Source of the DNA: CATQHS01 sp965203375
GTDB taxonomy: Bacteria > Actinomycetota > Acidimicrobiia > Acidimicrobiales > Aldehydirespiratoraceae
Length of the DNA: 64,000 bases
Direction: 5' to 3'
NCBI GenBank assembly: GCA_965203375.1
Contig: OZ241886.1
Location: forward strand, 1,612,001-1,676,000
The notes beneath the pieces were generated by a model. That model saw only the letters and a program-made list of their open reading frames with translations, was not told the DNA's origin and made no database searches. Each line of letters starts with the position of its first letter. Position 1 is the stretch's first letter. This document shows, one piece after another, positions 17,453 to 26,422 of this stretch. The position numbers were made by a program, and so were the translations under genes.

Positions 17453-18034
17453 GTGTTTCTGCGAGTTCTCGCGGCCACCGGGGCTGTGGTCGTTTTGTCG
17501 GCGGTGGCTTGCAGCAGCCAAGCCGTCACCACTGCCGAAGTGGCTGGACTCTCGACTTCGTCTGCGTCTGTTCCGGCTGCGTCGGCACCAGATTCGTCGC
17601 CGTCCGCTCCGATCACGGTGGCGGCGACCACTGCCGCTTCGTCTCCGGTTGACCCGGCAGCGGTTGATTCGCCTCCGGCGCCCACTGCCGCTTCGTCTCC
17701 GGCTGACTCGACAGCGGTCGATTCGCCTCCGGCGACCACTGCCGCTGCGACGACAGAAGCCCAGGTTGTTGATGCCGGTTCGGTCATCGATCTGATGGTG
17801 ATCGGGACTGAACTGGAGGGGGGCGCCCGTCGCGAATCGATCCCGCTGGGCGAGAAGGTCACCGTCCGGGTGAGCGGCACCAGCACCGATCATGTCCACA
17901 TCCACGGGTACGACCTGTTCATAGAATTGACGGACGGCGCCGGCGAACTGACCTTCGCGGCCGACATACCCGGTGTCTTCGAGATCGAACTCGAAGGCTC
18001 GGGCACTCTGCTGGTGCAGATGGAGGTTAAGTGA
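17453..18034 (+). CDS. Secreted lipoprotein with low-complexity linker and cupredoxin-like C-terminal domain
   Basis: GTG 17453 follows AGGAAGGG by a normal spacing and starts a lipoprotein signal (VFLRVLAATGAVVVLSAVAC, lipobox Cys at residue 20). A Ser/Pro/Ala/Thr linker of about 80 residues contains an imperfect repeat (TAASSPVDPAAVDSPP and TAASSPADSTAVDSPP). The C-terminal ~75 residues (STDHVHIHGYDLF...FAADIPGVFEIELEG) look like the single-domain cupredoxin-like fold, with HxHGY but without an obvious Cys ligand, so copper binding is uncertain. The stop overlaps the start of the next gene (GTGA), so the two are probably translated together. The gene returns to high GC after the AT-rich island. 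Confidence 0.72.
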   Translation: MFLRVLAATGAVVVLSAVACSSQAVTTAEVAGLSTSSASVPAASAPDSSPSAPITVAATTAASSPVDPAAVDSPPAPTAASSPADSTAVDSPPATTAAATTEAQVVDAGSVIDLMVIGTELEGGARRESIPLGEKVTVRVSGTSTDHVHIHGYDLFIELTDGAGELTFAADIPGVFEIELEGSGTLLVQMEVK

Positions 18035-19506
18035 GAGCCCGGCGGGGGCAGATCGGCCGAGCCGCCGGAGCCGTGCCCTCGCCGCGTCGCCGTGGGCCTG
18101 AACCGGCGACGGAGCAAAGGGCGGTCAGCCGGACTGCCGTAGTCGCGCCGGTCCTGATCGGCGCAGCCGTGATCGGCTCGGCCTCGGAGGCCGTCGCCCA
18201 CGGGGTGGGGGGGCGGACCGACCTGCCCGTGCCGGTCTGGAATCTGGTTTGGGCCGCATCGTTCGCGGTGGCCGTTTCCTTTGTGGCCCTGGGCTTGTTC
18301 TGGAACGAGCCCAAGCTCAGCCCGGCCGCCGAGGGCGCGGCACTGCCGTCGGCGGCGCAGCGGATCGGGCGAGCGCTGCTGCCGCCGGCTCGGATTCTTG
18401 GGCTGGCGGGCCTGGCCGTCGTCGGCTATGCGGGGCTGTGGGGGAACCAGAACCCGTCCGTGAACATCGCGCCCATAGCTTTCTTCGTGATCTTTTGGGT
18501 GGGGATACAGATCCTCTCGACCGTCCTCGGCGACGTGTGGGGGGGATTCAACCCTTTCTGGGCACTGGCCGATGCCGGTGCCTGGCTGCGGGCCAAGGCC
18601 GCCTCGGCTCCGCTGCCGCCGACCGGCGCGGGCATCGGCAGCCTGTGGTGGGCGGTGGCGGCCATCTTGAGCTTCGCCTGGCTGGAGTTGGCCTATCACG
18701 ACGGCGACTCGCCCCGCTCCATCGGCGTCTACCTCGCCGTCTACGCCTCGGCCATGGTCCTGGGCGGGGCCGTCTTCGGACGGAGATGGGGCCGCGATGC
18801 CGACGGGTTCGGAGTTCTGTTCACCATGATCGGAGCCATGGCCCCCCTGGGCCGGGACGGCTCCGGGATCTGGCGACGGCGACCTCCCCTGGCCGGCCTG
18901 TCCGCCATTGAGGCCCGGCCGGGCACGGTGGCCTTCGTGCTGGCGGTGCTCGGATCGACCTCCTTCGACGGGTTCACCCGCAGCTCGCTGTGGCTCGACG
19001 TGGCGTCGAACCGGAGCGGCTGGGAGTTGACCGCGGTCAACACGCTCGGCTTGGCCTTCGCCATCGGGATCGTGGCCGCCGTATACCGGGGCGCCATCGC
19101 GGTCATGGCCGGTCTCACCGGCCGCCCGGAGGCCGATCTGGCCCGGGCGTTCGCGCCTTCGCTGATCCCCGTGGTGGTCGCCTACTCCGTGGCCCACTAC
19201 TTCAGCTTCTTGGTGCTTGAAGGCCAGGCCGTCTACGCGCTGGCATCGGACCCGTTCGGGATGGGGTGGGACCTCTTCGGCACCGTGGAATATCAAGTGA
19301 ACTACACGTGGATCTCCACCTCCGCCATCGCCTGGACGCAGACCGCCGCCATCGCGGCCGGCCATGCCATGGGGGTGGCGGTGGCCCACGACCGGGCTCT
19401 GGAGCTGTTCGAGTCCCGCCGGCTGGCGATGCGGTCCCAGTATCCGATGCTGGCAGCCATGCTCTTCTACACCGTCACTGGCCTGTTTCTGCTGCTGGGA
19501 ACCTGA
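18031..19506 (+). CDS. Polytopic membrane protein of unknown function (possibly the family often labelled fenitrothion hydrolase)
   Basis: The 491-residue protein has roughly ten to twelve hydrophobic helices. After an Arg-rich start comes AHGVGGRTDLPVPVWNLVWAA, a sequence I recall from actinobacterial membrane proteins named after fenitrothion hydrolase; that name says little about function here. Other segments include GDVWGGFNPFWALADAG, SSLWLDVASNRSGW and AYSVAHYFSFLVLEGQ, with several buried His and charged residues that could bind metal. It overlaps the cupredoxin-like lipoprotein gene by 4 bp, so a membrane metal- or redox-related pair is a reasonable guess. Confidence 0.65.
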   Translation: MRARRGQIGRAAGAVPSPRRRGPEPATEQRAVSRTAVVAPVLIGAAVIGSASEAVAHGVGGRTDLPVPVWNLVWAASFAVAVSFVALGLFWNEPKLSPAAEGAALPSAAQRIGRALLPPARILGLAGLAVVGYAGLWGNQNPSVNIAPIAFFVIFWVGIQILSTVLGDVWGGFNPFWALADAGAWLRAKAASAPLPPTGAGIGSLWWAVAAILSFAWLELAYHDGDSPRSIGVYLAVYASAMVLGGAVFGRRWGRDADGFGVLFTMIGAMAPLGRDGSGIWRRRPPLAGLSAIEARPGTVAFVLAVLGSTSFDGFTRSSLWLDVASNRSGWELTAVNTLGLAFAIGIVAAVYRGAIAVMAGLTGRPEADLARAFAPSLIPVVVAYSVAHYFSFLVLEGQAVYALASDPFGMGWDLFGTVEYQVNYTWISTSAIAWTQTAAIAAGHAMGVAVAHDRALELFESRRLAMRSQYPMLAAMLFYTVTGLFLLLGT

Positions 19507-19592
19507 AACGCCGAGTTCGAGCGTAGAATTGGCGATAGCCCGAGGCAGCGTCGGTGAGCGAATCGCTCATCAACCGCTTGGATGATCACGGA

Positions 19593-20963
19593 CTACAGGG
19601 TTGTCGTATATGCATATTGATAGGGGTTATAGTAAATAATTACATCCATATATATGGATATGTTGCGCATATAATGGTCTAGAACAATGGCGAATATGAG
19701 AAAGATAAGCAGCCATCCTGCTAAAGCGATTGGGCCTGAGGATTTATTGTAGCGGACACTCCATCCATCTGGACTTTTGCGTGCCAATATGCCACTCCTC
19801 CGATAGGTGTTCAGCCAAAAAATCCTTACCAGAAAAACTGCGGTAATGATGGCTGGTACCCACACAGGCGCAAGATACCGATTGTTGATTGGCTGTTCAA
19901 CTGTGATCGGTACAGCTATTAGGAGAGTTGCAAGGTATACAGCAGTGAAGGTAGCGAAAGGGATAGCAGCTTGCCCCCCTTGTGTCGTTTGGTAATTGTC
20001 TCCTTCAGGTAGAGTATTAGAGGTGTGAAGCCGCGGCCTATTTAGGTGTGCAGTCAGAAATCGTATTGTCTCCAGTACAGCCAGAGCTGCGGCAGCCCAC
20101 AGCAGATACTCTGTCCATCCATGCTCCTGATGGAGAAAGGTCCACAGGTGTAACGTGTCGCCTAGTTGGCTCAGTGATTCCCTCAGAGATTGGCCCGACG
20201 CGATGTCGGTTCTGCGTCCAGTCAGGGATCCGTCAACAATCCAGTTGCGGGCCAGCCAGAGGGCTAAGGGAAGTGACGACCACGCACCGTAGAGGACGGC
20301 ATACTTGTATCTTTTGCTCGCTGGAAAGGCTGGGCGTATAAGTATTAGGATGATCCCAGTGGCGATCACTGTGATTCCAATCCAGCGGGTCAGCGGAGCC
20401 AGCGCCGAAAAGACAGCAGAGAGCACTAACCCAGACTCGGCGGTTTTGCCGCTCCAGAAGGATTCCATTTGGATGAGGGCAAGCAGCGTCAACAAAATGA
20501 ATAGTGTTTCAGTCAAAACATATGATGATACACTGATGATTGGGTAGGAAAGCATAATCGCAAAGGTTGTACCAACTACAAAGAAGTGAGATTTGATATG
20601 TCGACTTAAATAATGTCCGACTGATAGTATAATGAGACCAAAAGCTATGATATTTATGAACCGAGCTGTATCGACCATATCTATACTTAACCACCGAAAA
20701 AAGGCTAAGATTATCGAAAGGAATGGGGCATACCATATAAGCGTTTCCTCAGAGAAATCCCAAGATACTATACTCTTTGCGAACCCCATGTATGCGCGGG
20801 AATCAGGCGCTATATCTATACCATATATAGAAGTACGTATCAAAATATGTATGGCACCTAGGAAAGCTATGAATACGATTGCTATAGACAAGGAACTGTG
20901 GCGTAGAGATAGCTTTTCCGGTATAGATTTTATATAACTTCTGGCGATCTGCGCAAGCTTCAT
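19593..20963 (-). CDS. GT-C-type membrane glycosyltransferase (ArnT/PMT-like), AT-rich
   Basis: A 456-residue protein with about ten transmembrane helices. The first external loop contains APDSRAYMGFAKS, in the place of the acidic motif of GT-C enzymes that use polyprenyl-phosphate sugars, and later come LAPLTRWIG and NRYLAPVWVPAI. These fit a membrane mannosyl/arabinosyl-type transferase working outside the cytoplasmic membrane. The start is ATG 20963, 12 bp from the crotonase stop and on the same strand. Base composition is AT-rich like 10.0-17.4 kb, although a GC-rich pair separates the two, suggesting a second insertion or later rearrangement. Confidence 0.75.
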   Translation of the reverse strand: MKLAQIARSYIKSIPEKLSLRHSSLSIAIVFIAFLGAIHILIRTSIYGIDIAPDSRAYMGFAKSIVSWDFSEETLIWYAPFLSIILAFFRWLSIDMVDTARFINIIAFGLIILSVGHYLSRHIKSHFFVVGTTFAIMLSYPIISVSSYVLTETLFILLTLLALIQMESFWSGKTAESGLVLSAVFSALAPLTRWIGITVIATGIILILIRPAFPASKRYKYAVLYGAWSSLPLALWLARNWIVDGSLTGRRTDIASGQSLRESLSQLGDTLHLWTFLHQEHGWTEYLLWAAAALAVLETIRFLTAHLNRPRLHTSNTLPEGDNYQTTQGGQAAIPFATFTAVYLATLLIAVPITVEQPINNRYLAPVWVPAIITAVFLVRIFWLNTYRRSGILARKSPDGWSVRYNKSSGPIALAGWLLIFLIFAIVLDHYMRNISIYMDVIIYYNPYQYAYTTTL

Positions 20964-20975
20964 TTGCGCGTTCTC

Positions 20976-21683
20976 TTAGTTTCGGAGTCCGAAGCGGGCT
21001 AGGTCTTCGTCAAGGGTGGCAAGCACATGGTCGATGACGGCTCCGCGGGCGTTGCGCCTGGTTCCGGCGAAGGCGCCTGGGTCGAGGGCGCCGGCCAGGG
21101 CCCGGGCTCGGTCCAGGGCCGTCTGCTCCAGTTCTTCGGCGGGGACCACCTCGTCGAGGAAGCCGGCCTCCACCGCCTCGGCCGGCGAGTAGACGGTGGC
21201 CAGGCCGATGGCCCGGGTCAGGTGCCGGGGGCTGAGCCGCTCCCGGGCCAGCTCCACCCCGAAGACGGGCAGGGTCAGGCCGATGGCCACCTCGTTCAGC
21301 CCGATGCCGGCGTCGACGTCGGCGCCGATCCGCAGGTCCGAGGCCAGCAGCAAGATGGCCCCGTAGGCCAGGGCGTGGCCGGTGCAGGCCGCCACCACCG
21401 GCACCCCGGCGCCGTAGAGCCGCATGGCGGCCCGGGCCCCGGCGAGGGCCAGCTCTCGAGCGGGGCCCGGCCCGGACCGGATGACGCCGAGATCGAAGCC
21501 GGCGGAGAACTTCCCATCCCGGCCCACGATCACCAAGGCCCCGGCGGATGCCTCGGCCGCGTCGATGGCCGCCTCCAAGGCGGCGACGGCCGAGGGGCCG
21601 AAGGCGTTGACCTTGCCGTCGTCGAGCCTCAGGACGGCCACGCCGTCGTCGATCTCGAAGGTCGGAATCCGGGCTTCGGCCAC
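20976..21683 (-). CDS. Crotonase / enoyl-CoA hydratase family protein
   Basis: A 235-residue crotonase-fold protein: DGVAVLRLDDGKVNAFG at the N-terminus, GRDGKFSAGFDLGVI (oxyanion hole strand), HALAYGAILLLASDLRIG (second oxyanion residue region) and NEVAIGLTLPVFG. The usual catalytic Glu positions of true enoyl-CoA hydratase are not both evident, so it could be another CoA-thioester isomerase or hydrolase. GTG 21683 is chosen because the family start follows directly and upstream sequence is Arg-rich and repeat-derived. It is high-GC and divergent from the ABC-F gene. Confidence 0.85.
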   Translation of the reverse strand: MAEARIPTFEIDDGVAVLRLDDGKVNAFGPSAVAALEAAIDAAEASAGALVIVGRDGKFSAGFDLGVIRSGPGPARELALAGARAAMRLYGAGVPVVAACTGHALAYGAILLLASDLRIGADVDAGIGLNEVAIGLTLPVFGVELARERLSPRHLTRAIGLATVYSPAEAVEAGFLDEVVPAEELEQTALDRARALAGALDPGAFAGTRRNARGAVIDHVLATLDEDLARFGLRN

Positions 21684-21783
21684 CCCCGCACCGTAGCCGC
21701 GCCAACGGCGGCGGCCGACGACTCGGGCAGCCGTCTCTCGGGCGCGAGCCTGGGCTCGCCGGATGTCCAGTCCGCCCGGTGCC

Positions 21784-21871
21784 GTCGCCCGCGTTCGGGG
21801 CGTAGTCATTCCTCGGTTGTCTCGCCCGTGGGCGCATAACAGCCGTGGACGGGTCGCCCGCGTTCGGGGGC
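21784..21871. repeat. Duplicated 19-bp block in the crotonase/ABC-F divergent spacer
   Basis: GTCGCCCGCGTTCGGGG occurs at 21784 and at 21853, 69 bp apart, each followed by a GTCAT block. The second copy ends about 30 bp before the ABC-F start. The spacer 21684-21900 holds no other recognisable feature. Confidence 0.65.
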
Positions 21872-21900
21872 GGTCATCTCCCGGTCGTAACCTGCACCGG

Positions 21901-23658
21901 GTGATCCTCTTCGATGCGGCTGGCATCTCGGCCAGCCGGCCCGAGCGGCCGCTGTTCGGCGACCTGGACCTGACCCTGGCCGCCGGCGACCGGCTCGGGG
22001 TGGTGGGCGTCAACGGGGCGGGCAAATCGACGCTGCTGCGGATTCTGGCCGGCGGCGCCGACCCCGAGACCGGGACTGTCCGCCGAGGCCGCGGGGTGCG
22101 GGTGGCCGCTCTGGACCAGAGAGCCGAGCCCGGGCCGGGTCGGGTGGCCGAGGCAGTGGGGGCCGGATGGCGGGGCGAGGCGGTGCTCGACCGACTCGGC
22201 CTCGGCGCCCGCCTCGCCGCCGACGTCGAGACCCTCAGCGTCGGGCAGCGCAAGCGGGCGGCCTTGGCCAAGACCCTGGTCGCCCCGGCCGACCTGCTGG
22301 TGCTGGACGAGCCCACCAACCATCTCGACCTCGACGCCATCGAGTGGCTCGAGCGGGAGCTGGGCCGGTTCCGGGGCGGCCTGGTGATCGTCACCCACGA
22401 CCGCCGCCTGCTCGAACGGCTGGCCAACCGCGTCCTCGAGCTCGACCGGGGCCGGGCCCACCTCCACGCCGGCGGCTACGCCCACTACCTGGCGGCCCGG
22501 GCCGCCCGCGTCGCCCGGGCCGGCGCGGCCGAGGCGGTGCGCCGCAACCTGGCCCGCCGGGAGCTGGCCTGGCTCCGCCGGGGCGCGCCGGCCCGCACCC
22601 GCAAGCCCAAGGCCCGCCTGGCCGCGGCCTCCTCAGTCGTCGGGGGCCGCTCCGCCGGCGCCGACCGCAAGCCCGGTCTCGATCTGGCCGCGGCCGGGCC
22701 CCAGCCGCCCCGGCTCGGCGATCAGGTCATCGAGCTGCACGGGGTGGAGATCGGCTACCCGCCCGCGCCGCCGCTGGTGAGGGGCCTGGATCTGCTGGTG
22801 GACCGCGGCGGCCGCCTCGGCCTGGTCGGCCCCAACGGGGCCGGGAAGTCCACCCTGCTCGACGTGATGGCCAAGAGGCGAGCGCCCTTGAAGGGGAGGG
22901 TCGTGGTCGGCCCCACCGTGCGGATCGGCTACCATGACCAGCGGGGCGCCGACCTCGATCCCGCCCTGCGGGTCGGCGAGGCGGTGGCCGGGACCGGGGC
23001 CGATGCCGGCGGGACGGTGGCGGCCCTGCTGGAGCGGTTCTGGTTCGACGCCGACGCCCAGCGGGCCCCGATCGGCCTGCTCTCGGGCGGGGAGCGGCGG
23101 CGGCTGCAGCTCGTGATGACGCTGGCCGCCGCCCCCAACGTCTTGCTGCTGGACGAGCCCACCAACGATCTCGACCTCGACACGCTGCGGGCCCTGGAGG
23201 ACTTCCTGGAAAGCTGGCCCGGGGCGGTGATCGCGGCCAGCCACGACCGGGCCTTCCTGCACCGGACCGTCGAGGAGGTGGTGGTGCTGGACCCGTCGGG
23301 CCGGGCCGGGCCCTGGCCGGGCGGATACGGGGCCTGGCTTGAGCACCGCCGCCGCTCCCGCTCCGGCGGCCGCCCCGAGCGGCCTCCGTCGGAGTCCCGG
23401 CGCCGGTCTTCGCCGGGGCGCCGGTCGCCGAGCACCATCCGCCGCGAGCTGGCGGCGGCCGAGCGCGACATGGTCCTCTGCCGCCGGCGGGCGGGCGAGC
23501 TGGCCGATCAGATGCAGTCCGCCGCCGGCGACCACGAGGCGCTGGCCCGCCTGGGCCGGGAGCTGGCCGAGGCCGAGGAGGCCCGGACCGCGGCCGATGA
23601 CCGCTGGCTGGAGTTGTCGGTAGAGCTCGACGAGCGCTCCGCCCGCCCCGGCGGGTGA
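21901..23658 (+). CDS. ABC-F family ATPase (Uup/EttA-like)
   Basis: The 585-residue protein has two ABC domains and no membrane segments. Domain 1: GVNGAGKST Walker A, LSVGQRKRAALA signature, LLVLDEPTNHLDLDAIEWL Walker B. Domain 2: GPNGAGKSTLLD, LSGGERRRLQL, LLLDEPTNDLDLDTLRAL. Between them is an Arg-rich linker, and the C-terminal ~90 residues form a coiled-coil-like tail (AAERDMVLCRRRAGELAD). These features place it in ABC-F, whose members act on ribosomes; the tail resembles Uup. GTG 21901 starts at the first ABC strand. The stop is close to the NfuA-like gene (47 bp), suggesting cotranscription. Confidence 0.88.
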   Translation: MILFDAAGISASRPERPLFGDLDLTLAAGDRLGVVGVNGAGKSTLLRILAGGADPETGTVRRGRGVRVAALDQRAEPGPGRVAEAVGAGWRGEAVLDRLGLGARLAADVETLSVGQRKRAALAKTLVAPADLLVLDEPTNHLDLDAIEWLERELGRFRGGLVIVTHDRRLLERLANRVLELDRGRAHLHAGGYAHYLAARAARVARAGAAEAVRRNLARRELAWLRRGAPARTRKPKARLAAASSVVGGRSAGADRKPGLDLAAAGPQPPRLGDQVIELHGVEIGYPPAPPLVRGLDLLVDRGGRLGLVGPNGAGKSTLLDVMAKRRAPLKGRVVVGPTVRIGYHDQRGADLDPALRVGEAVAGTGADAGGTVAALLERFWFDADAQRAPIGLLSGGERRRLQLVMTLAAAPNVLLLDEPTNDLDLDTLRALEDFLESWPGAVIAASHDRAFLHRTVEEVVVLDPSGRAGPWPGGYGAWLEHRRRSRSGGRPERPPSESRRRSSPGRRSPSTIRRELAAAERDMVLCRRRAGELADQMQSAAGDHEALARLGRELAEAEEARTAADDRWLELSVELDERSARPGG

Positions 23659-23705
23659 GGTCGGCGGCGCCCGCGGCGCATCCGGGCCGGGTACCCTGGG
23701 GCGCT

Positions 23706-24347
23706 GTGACCGCAACGACGACCGAAGCCGAGGCGACCACCGGCGAGGTGCTGATAGTCACCGAGGCGGCCCGGGCCACCATCATCGACATCCGCTCCCG
23801 CGAGGACGACGCCGAGTCGCTCGGCCTGCGGGTGGAGGTCACCGGGATGGCCGGGATCGACTACGCCTACGACCTGTCCCTGGAGCCGGTGGCCGAGGCC
23901 GCCCCCGACGACTGGACCCACGACCGCGACGGGCTGACCGTGATCGTCCCCTCGGCCAGCGTGGACCGGCTCCGGGGCGCCACCCTCGACCTGCCCGGAG
24001 TGCCCGGCCAGGGCGGGCTGGTGATCCGCAACCCCAACCGGCCCAACCCGCTGGGGGACATGGAGTCCCTGGAGCTTGTCGGGGACATCGCCGAGAAGGT
24101 GAGCAAGCTGCTGGATCTGCGGGTCAACCCGGCCCTGGCCTCCCACGGCGGCTTCGCCACCCTGGTCGGGGTCACCGACGACGACAAGGTGATGGTGACC
24201 ATGGGCGGCGGGTGCCAGGGGTGCGCCATGAGCCAGGCCACGCTCTCCGACGGCATAAGGCGAGCCATCCTGGAAGCCGTCCCCGAAGTAGCCGACGTAG
24301 TAGACGTAACCGACCACACCGCCGGCGAAAACCCCTACTTCAGCTAG
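23706..24347 (+). CDS. NfuA-like Fe-S scaffold protein
   Basis: The 213-residue protein combines an N-terminal A-type (IscA/HesB) domain (VTEAARATIIDI..GLRVEVTGMAGIDYAYDL) that lacks the three cluster cysteines, and a C-terminal NifU domain with GGGCQGCAMSQATL, the CxxC that holds an Fe-S cluster. The same architecture is known for NfuA, which delivers clusters under stress and to lipoyl synthase. GTG 23706 after a GGGG stretch is preferred; an in-frame GTG at 23655 that would overlap the ABC-F stop is the alternative. A hairpin-bearing repeat element begins 11 bp after its stop. Confidence 0.85.
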   Translation: MTATTTEAEATTGEVLIVTEAARATIIDIRSREDDAESLGLRVEVTGMAGIDYAYDLSLEPVAEAAPDDWTHDRDGLTVIVPSASVDRLRGATLDLPGVPGQGGLVIRNPNRPNPLGDMESLELVGDIAEKVSKLLDLRVNPALASHGGFATLVGVTDDDKVMVTMGGGCQGCAMSQATLSDGIRRAILEAVPEVADVVDVTDHTAGENPYFS

Positions 24348-24357
24348 GCCTGTCAGA

Positions 24358-24447
24358 CGGTTGCTTCGTCCGGCCGGCGGGTCCTGTCACGGGCGCGGTT
24401 TTGCCGCGGGGCGGCAAAACCTTGCCCCCGTGCCACCCACCGGCCTG
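24358..24447. repeat. Dispersed 3'-flank element, copy 1, with perfect 11-bp-stem hairpin
   Basis: This ~90-bp block is nearly identical to 49115-49205 and shares both flanks with 62031-62153. Its core at 24397-24421 is a perfect hairpin with 11-bp arms GGTTTTGCCGC/GCGGCAAAACC and a GGG loop; an outer imperfect stem (CACGGGCGC with GCCCCCGTG) extends it. There is no T-tract, so it is not a classical intrinsic terminator. It lies between the convergent NfuA-like and dxs genes. Confidence 0.85.
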
Positions 24448-24518
24448 AATCGACTGCGTCTTCACGCTTTCTGCTTGGCCGCCCTTTGTGGCTAACGGGG
24501 GTGGTTGTGGCTGGTCTG

Positions 24519-24579
24519 GCTCAACGATGCTCTAAGGGCGCATGTCATTTCGATCCACGCTCAACGATGCTCTAAGGGC
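24519..24579. repeat. Direct repeat of 20-21 bp at the 3' end of dxs
   Basis: GCTCAACGATGCTCTAAGGG occurs at 24519 and 24559 (40-bp period), with one further identical base. The second copy abuts the dxs stop codon at 24581. The remainder of 24448-24518 shows no recognisable feature. Confidence 0.8.
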
Positions 24580-24580
24580 T

Positions 24581-26422
24581 TTAGCCTGCCGCTGCCGTTA
24601 AGAGGCGGGTGACTTCGGCGGCTATGCCGGCCGCGTCTAGGCCCAGTTCGGCCAGGATGGCGTCGGGCTTGCCGTGGGGCAGGTACTGCACCGGCACCCC
24701 CAGCACCCGCACCCGGGCCGCCGGTCCGGCCGCCTCGGCCAGGGCGTCGCGGACGGCCGAGCCGGCCCCGCCCGCCCTCAGCCCGTCCTCGGCGGTGACC
24801 ACCAGCTCGTGCCCGGCCGCGTCGGCGATCATCTCGGGGTCCAGAGGGCTGACCGCCCGGGGGTCCCACACCGTGGCGGCCACCCCGGCCTCGGCCAGCC
24901 GGTCGGCCGCGCCCTCGCACGCCTCCAGCATCTTGCCCACGCCGATCAGGCAGACCCGGCCGTCGCCGGCCCGGGCCCGCCGGGCCCTCACCCCCGAGCC
25001 CACCTCGCCGTCGGAGCCGGCCCGGGCCGCGGTCTTGGGCCAGCGGATGGCCACCGGGCCTGAGGCCATGTCCATGGCGTCGGTCAGCATCCGCTCCAGC
25101 TCCAGGGCCGACGAGGGGGCCAGCACCGTCATCCCCGGCACCTTGGTGAGCAGCACCATGTCCAGCAGCCCGTGGTGGGAGGGTCCGTCGTCGCCGGTGA
25201 CGCCGGCCCGGTCGATGCAGAAGATCACCGGCTGGCCGTGCAGGCCGCAGTCCAGGTTGGTCTGGTCGAAGGCCCGGCTCAGAAAGGTGCTGTACACCGC
25301 GATCAGGGGCCTGAGCCCGGCCATGGCCATGCCGGTGGCGGCCGTCACCGCGTGCTGCTCGGCGATGCCCACGTCGATGCAGCGGTGGCCGAAGCGCTCC
25401 TGGAAGGGGATCAGCCCGGTGGAGTCGGGCATGGCCGCGGTGATGGCCACCAGCTCGGGGTGCAGCTCGCCCAGCTTCACCATCGTCTCGGAGAAGACGC
25501 CGGTGTAGGTGCCCGCCCTCACCGACCCGGCGTCGTGCATGTGCTTGACGTGGTCGTCCTCGGCCGGCTTGTAGCCCCGCCCCTTCTGGGTGAGGACGTG
25601 GACCACCACCGGCCCCTCGAACTCGGACGCGTTGGTGAGGGCCTCCTCGAGGCTGGCGATGTCGTGGCCGTCGAAGGGCCCTATGTAGCGGATGCCCAGG
25701 TTCTCGAAGAAGGCGGGCGGCTCCCACAGCTCCCGGATGGCCGCCTTGGACATCTTCACGCCCCGCTGGATGGTCTCGCCCACCCACGGGATGCGCTCGG
25801 CTATCTCCTCCAGCCGGGCCTGGCGGCGCATGTAGGTGGGGTTGGCCCGGATCTTCACCAGGCTCTCGCTCAGCCGGGACACGGTGGGGGCGTAGCTGCG
25901 GCCGTTGTCGTTGAGCACGATCACCACGTTGCGGCCGCTGTGGCCCAGGTTGTTGAGCCCCTCGAAGGCCATGCCCCCGGTCAGGGCCCCGTCGCCCACC
26001 ACCGCCGCCACCCGCCGCCGGGCGTCCGCGGCCCCGAAGCCGACCACCAGGCCGTGGGCGTAGGACAGCGCGGTGGAGGCGTGGCTGTTCTCGATCCAGT
26101 CGTGGGCCGACTCGTCCTGCGACGGGTATCCCGACAGCCCGCCGGCCCGGCGCAGGGACTCGAACCCCTCCAGCCGGCCGGTCAGCATTTTGTGGACGTA
26201 GGCCTGGTGGCCGGTGTCCCACAGGATCACGTCGTGGGGGGACCGGAACACCCGGTGCAGGGCCACGGTCAGCTCCACCGCCCCGAGGTTGGACCCGAGA
26301 TGGCCGCCGTGGGCCTGCACCGACTCGATCAGCTTGGACCGGATCTGGATGCACAGGTCGTCCAGCTCCTCATAGGAGCGGCCCTGCAGATCCTCGGGCC
26401 CGGCGACGTCCTCTAGCTGCAC
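24581..26422 (-). CDS. dxs: 1-deoxy-D-xylulose-5-phosphate synthase
   Basis: The 613-residue protein is a full-length thiamine-diphosphate DXS: GGHLGSNLGAVELTVALH, DTGHQAYVHKMLTGR (substrate His region), VVGDGALTGGMAFEGLNN (ThDP GDG...NN motif), LIPFQERFGHRCIDVGIAEQHAV (transketolase-type catalytic Glu) and IDRAGVTGDDGPSHHG. It condenses pyruvate and glyceraldehyde-3-phosphate, the first step of MEP isoprenoid synthesis, which also feeds undecaprenyl carriers used elsewhere in the window. GTG 26422 is the start. The gene lies downstream of the PAP2 gene on the same strand, with the junction triplicated. Confidence 0.96.
   Translation of the reverse strand: MQLEDVAGPEDLQGRSYEELDDLCIQIRSKLIESVQAHGGHLGSNLGAVELTVALHRVFRSPHDVILWDTGHQAYVHKMLTGRLEGFESLRRAGGLSGYPSQDESAHDWIENSHASTALSYAHGLVVGFGAADARRRVAAVVGDGALTGGMAFEGLNNLGHSGRNVVIVLNDNGRSYAPTVSRLSESLVKIRANPTYMRRQARLEEIAERIPWVGETIQRGVKMSKAAIRELWEPPAFFENLGIRYIGPFDGHDIASLEEALTNASEFEGPVVVHVLTQKGRGYKPAEDDHVKHMHDAGSVRAGTYTGVFSETMVKLGELHPELVAITAAMPDSTGLIPFQERFGHRCIDVGIAEQHAVTAATGMAMAGLRPLIAVYSTFLSRAFDQTNLDCGLHGQPVIFCIDRAGVTGDDGPSHHGLLDMVLLTKVPGMTVLAPSSALELERMLTDAMDMASGPVAIRWPKTAARAGSDGEVGSGVRARRARAGDGRVCLIGVGKMLEACEGAADRLAEAGVAATVWDPRAVSPLDPEMIADAAGHELVVTAEDGLRAGGAGSAVRDALAEAAGPAARVRVLGVPVQYLPHGKPDAILAELGLDAAGIAAEVTRLLTAAAG

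Noticed and set aside
20976..22427. 483-residue minus-strand frame extending upstream of the crotonase
   Set aside because: The crotonase begins near 21683; the extra upstream part is Arg/Ser/Pro-rich and antisense to the ABC-F gene.
24397..24421. Hairpin considered as an ordinary Rho-independent terminator
   Set aside because: The stem is ideal but no T-run follows on either strand, and the wider 90-bp block is repeated elsewhere, so it is better treated as a dispersed element.
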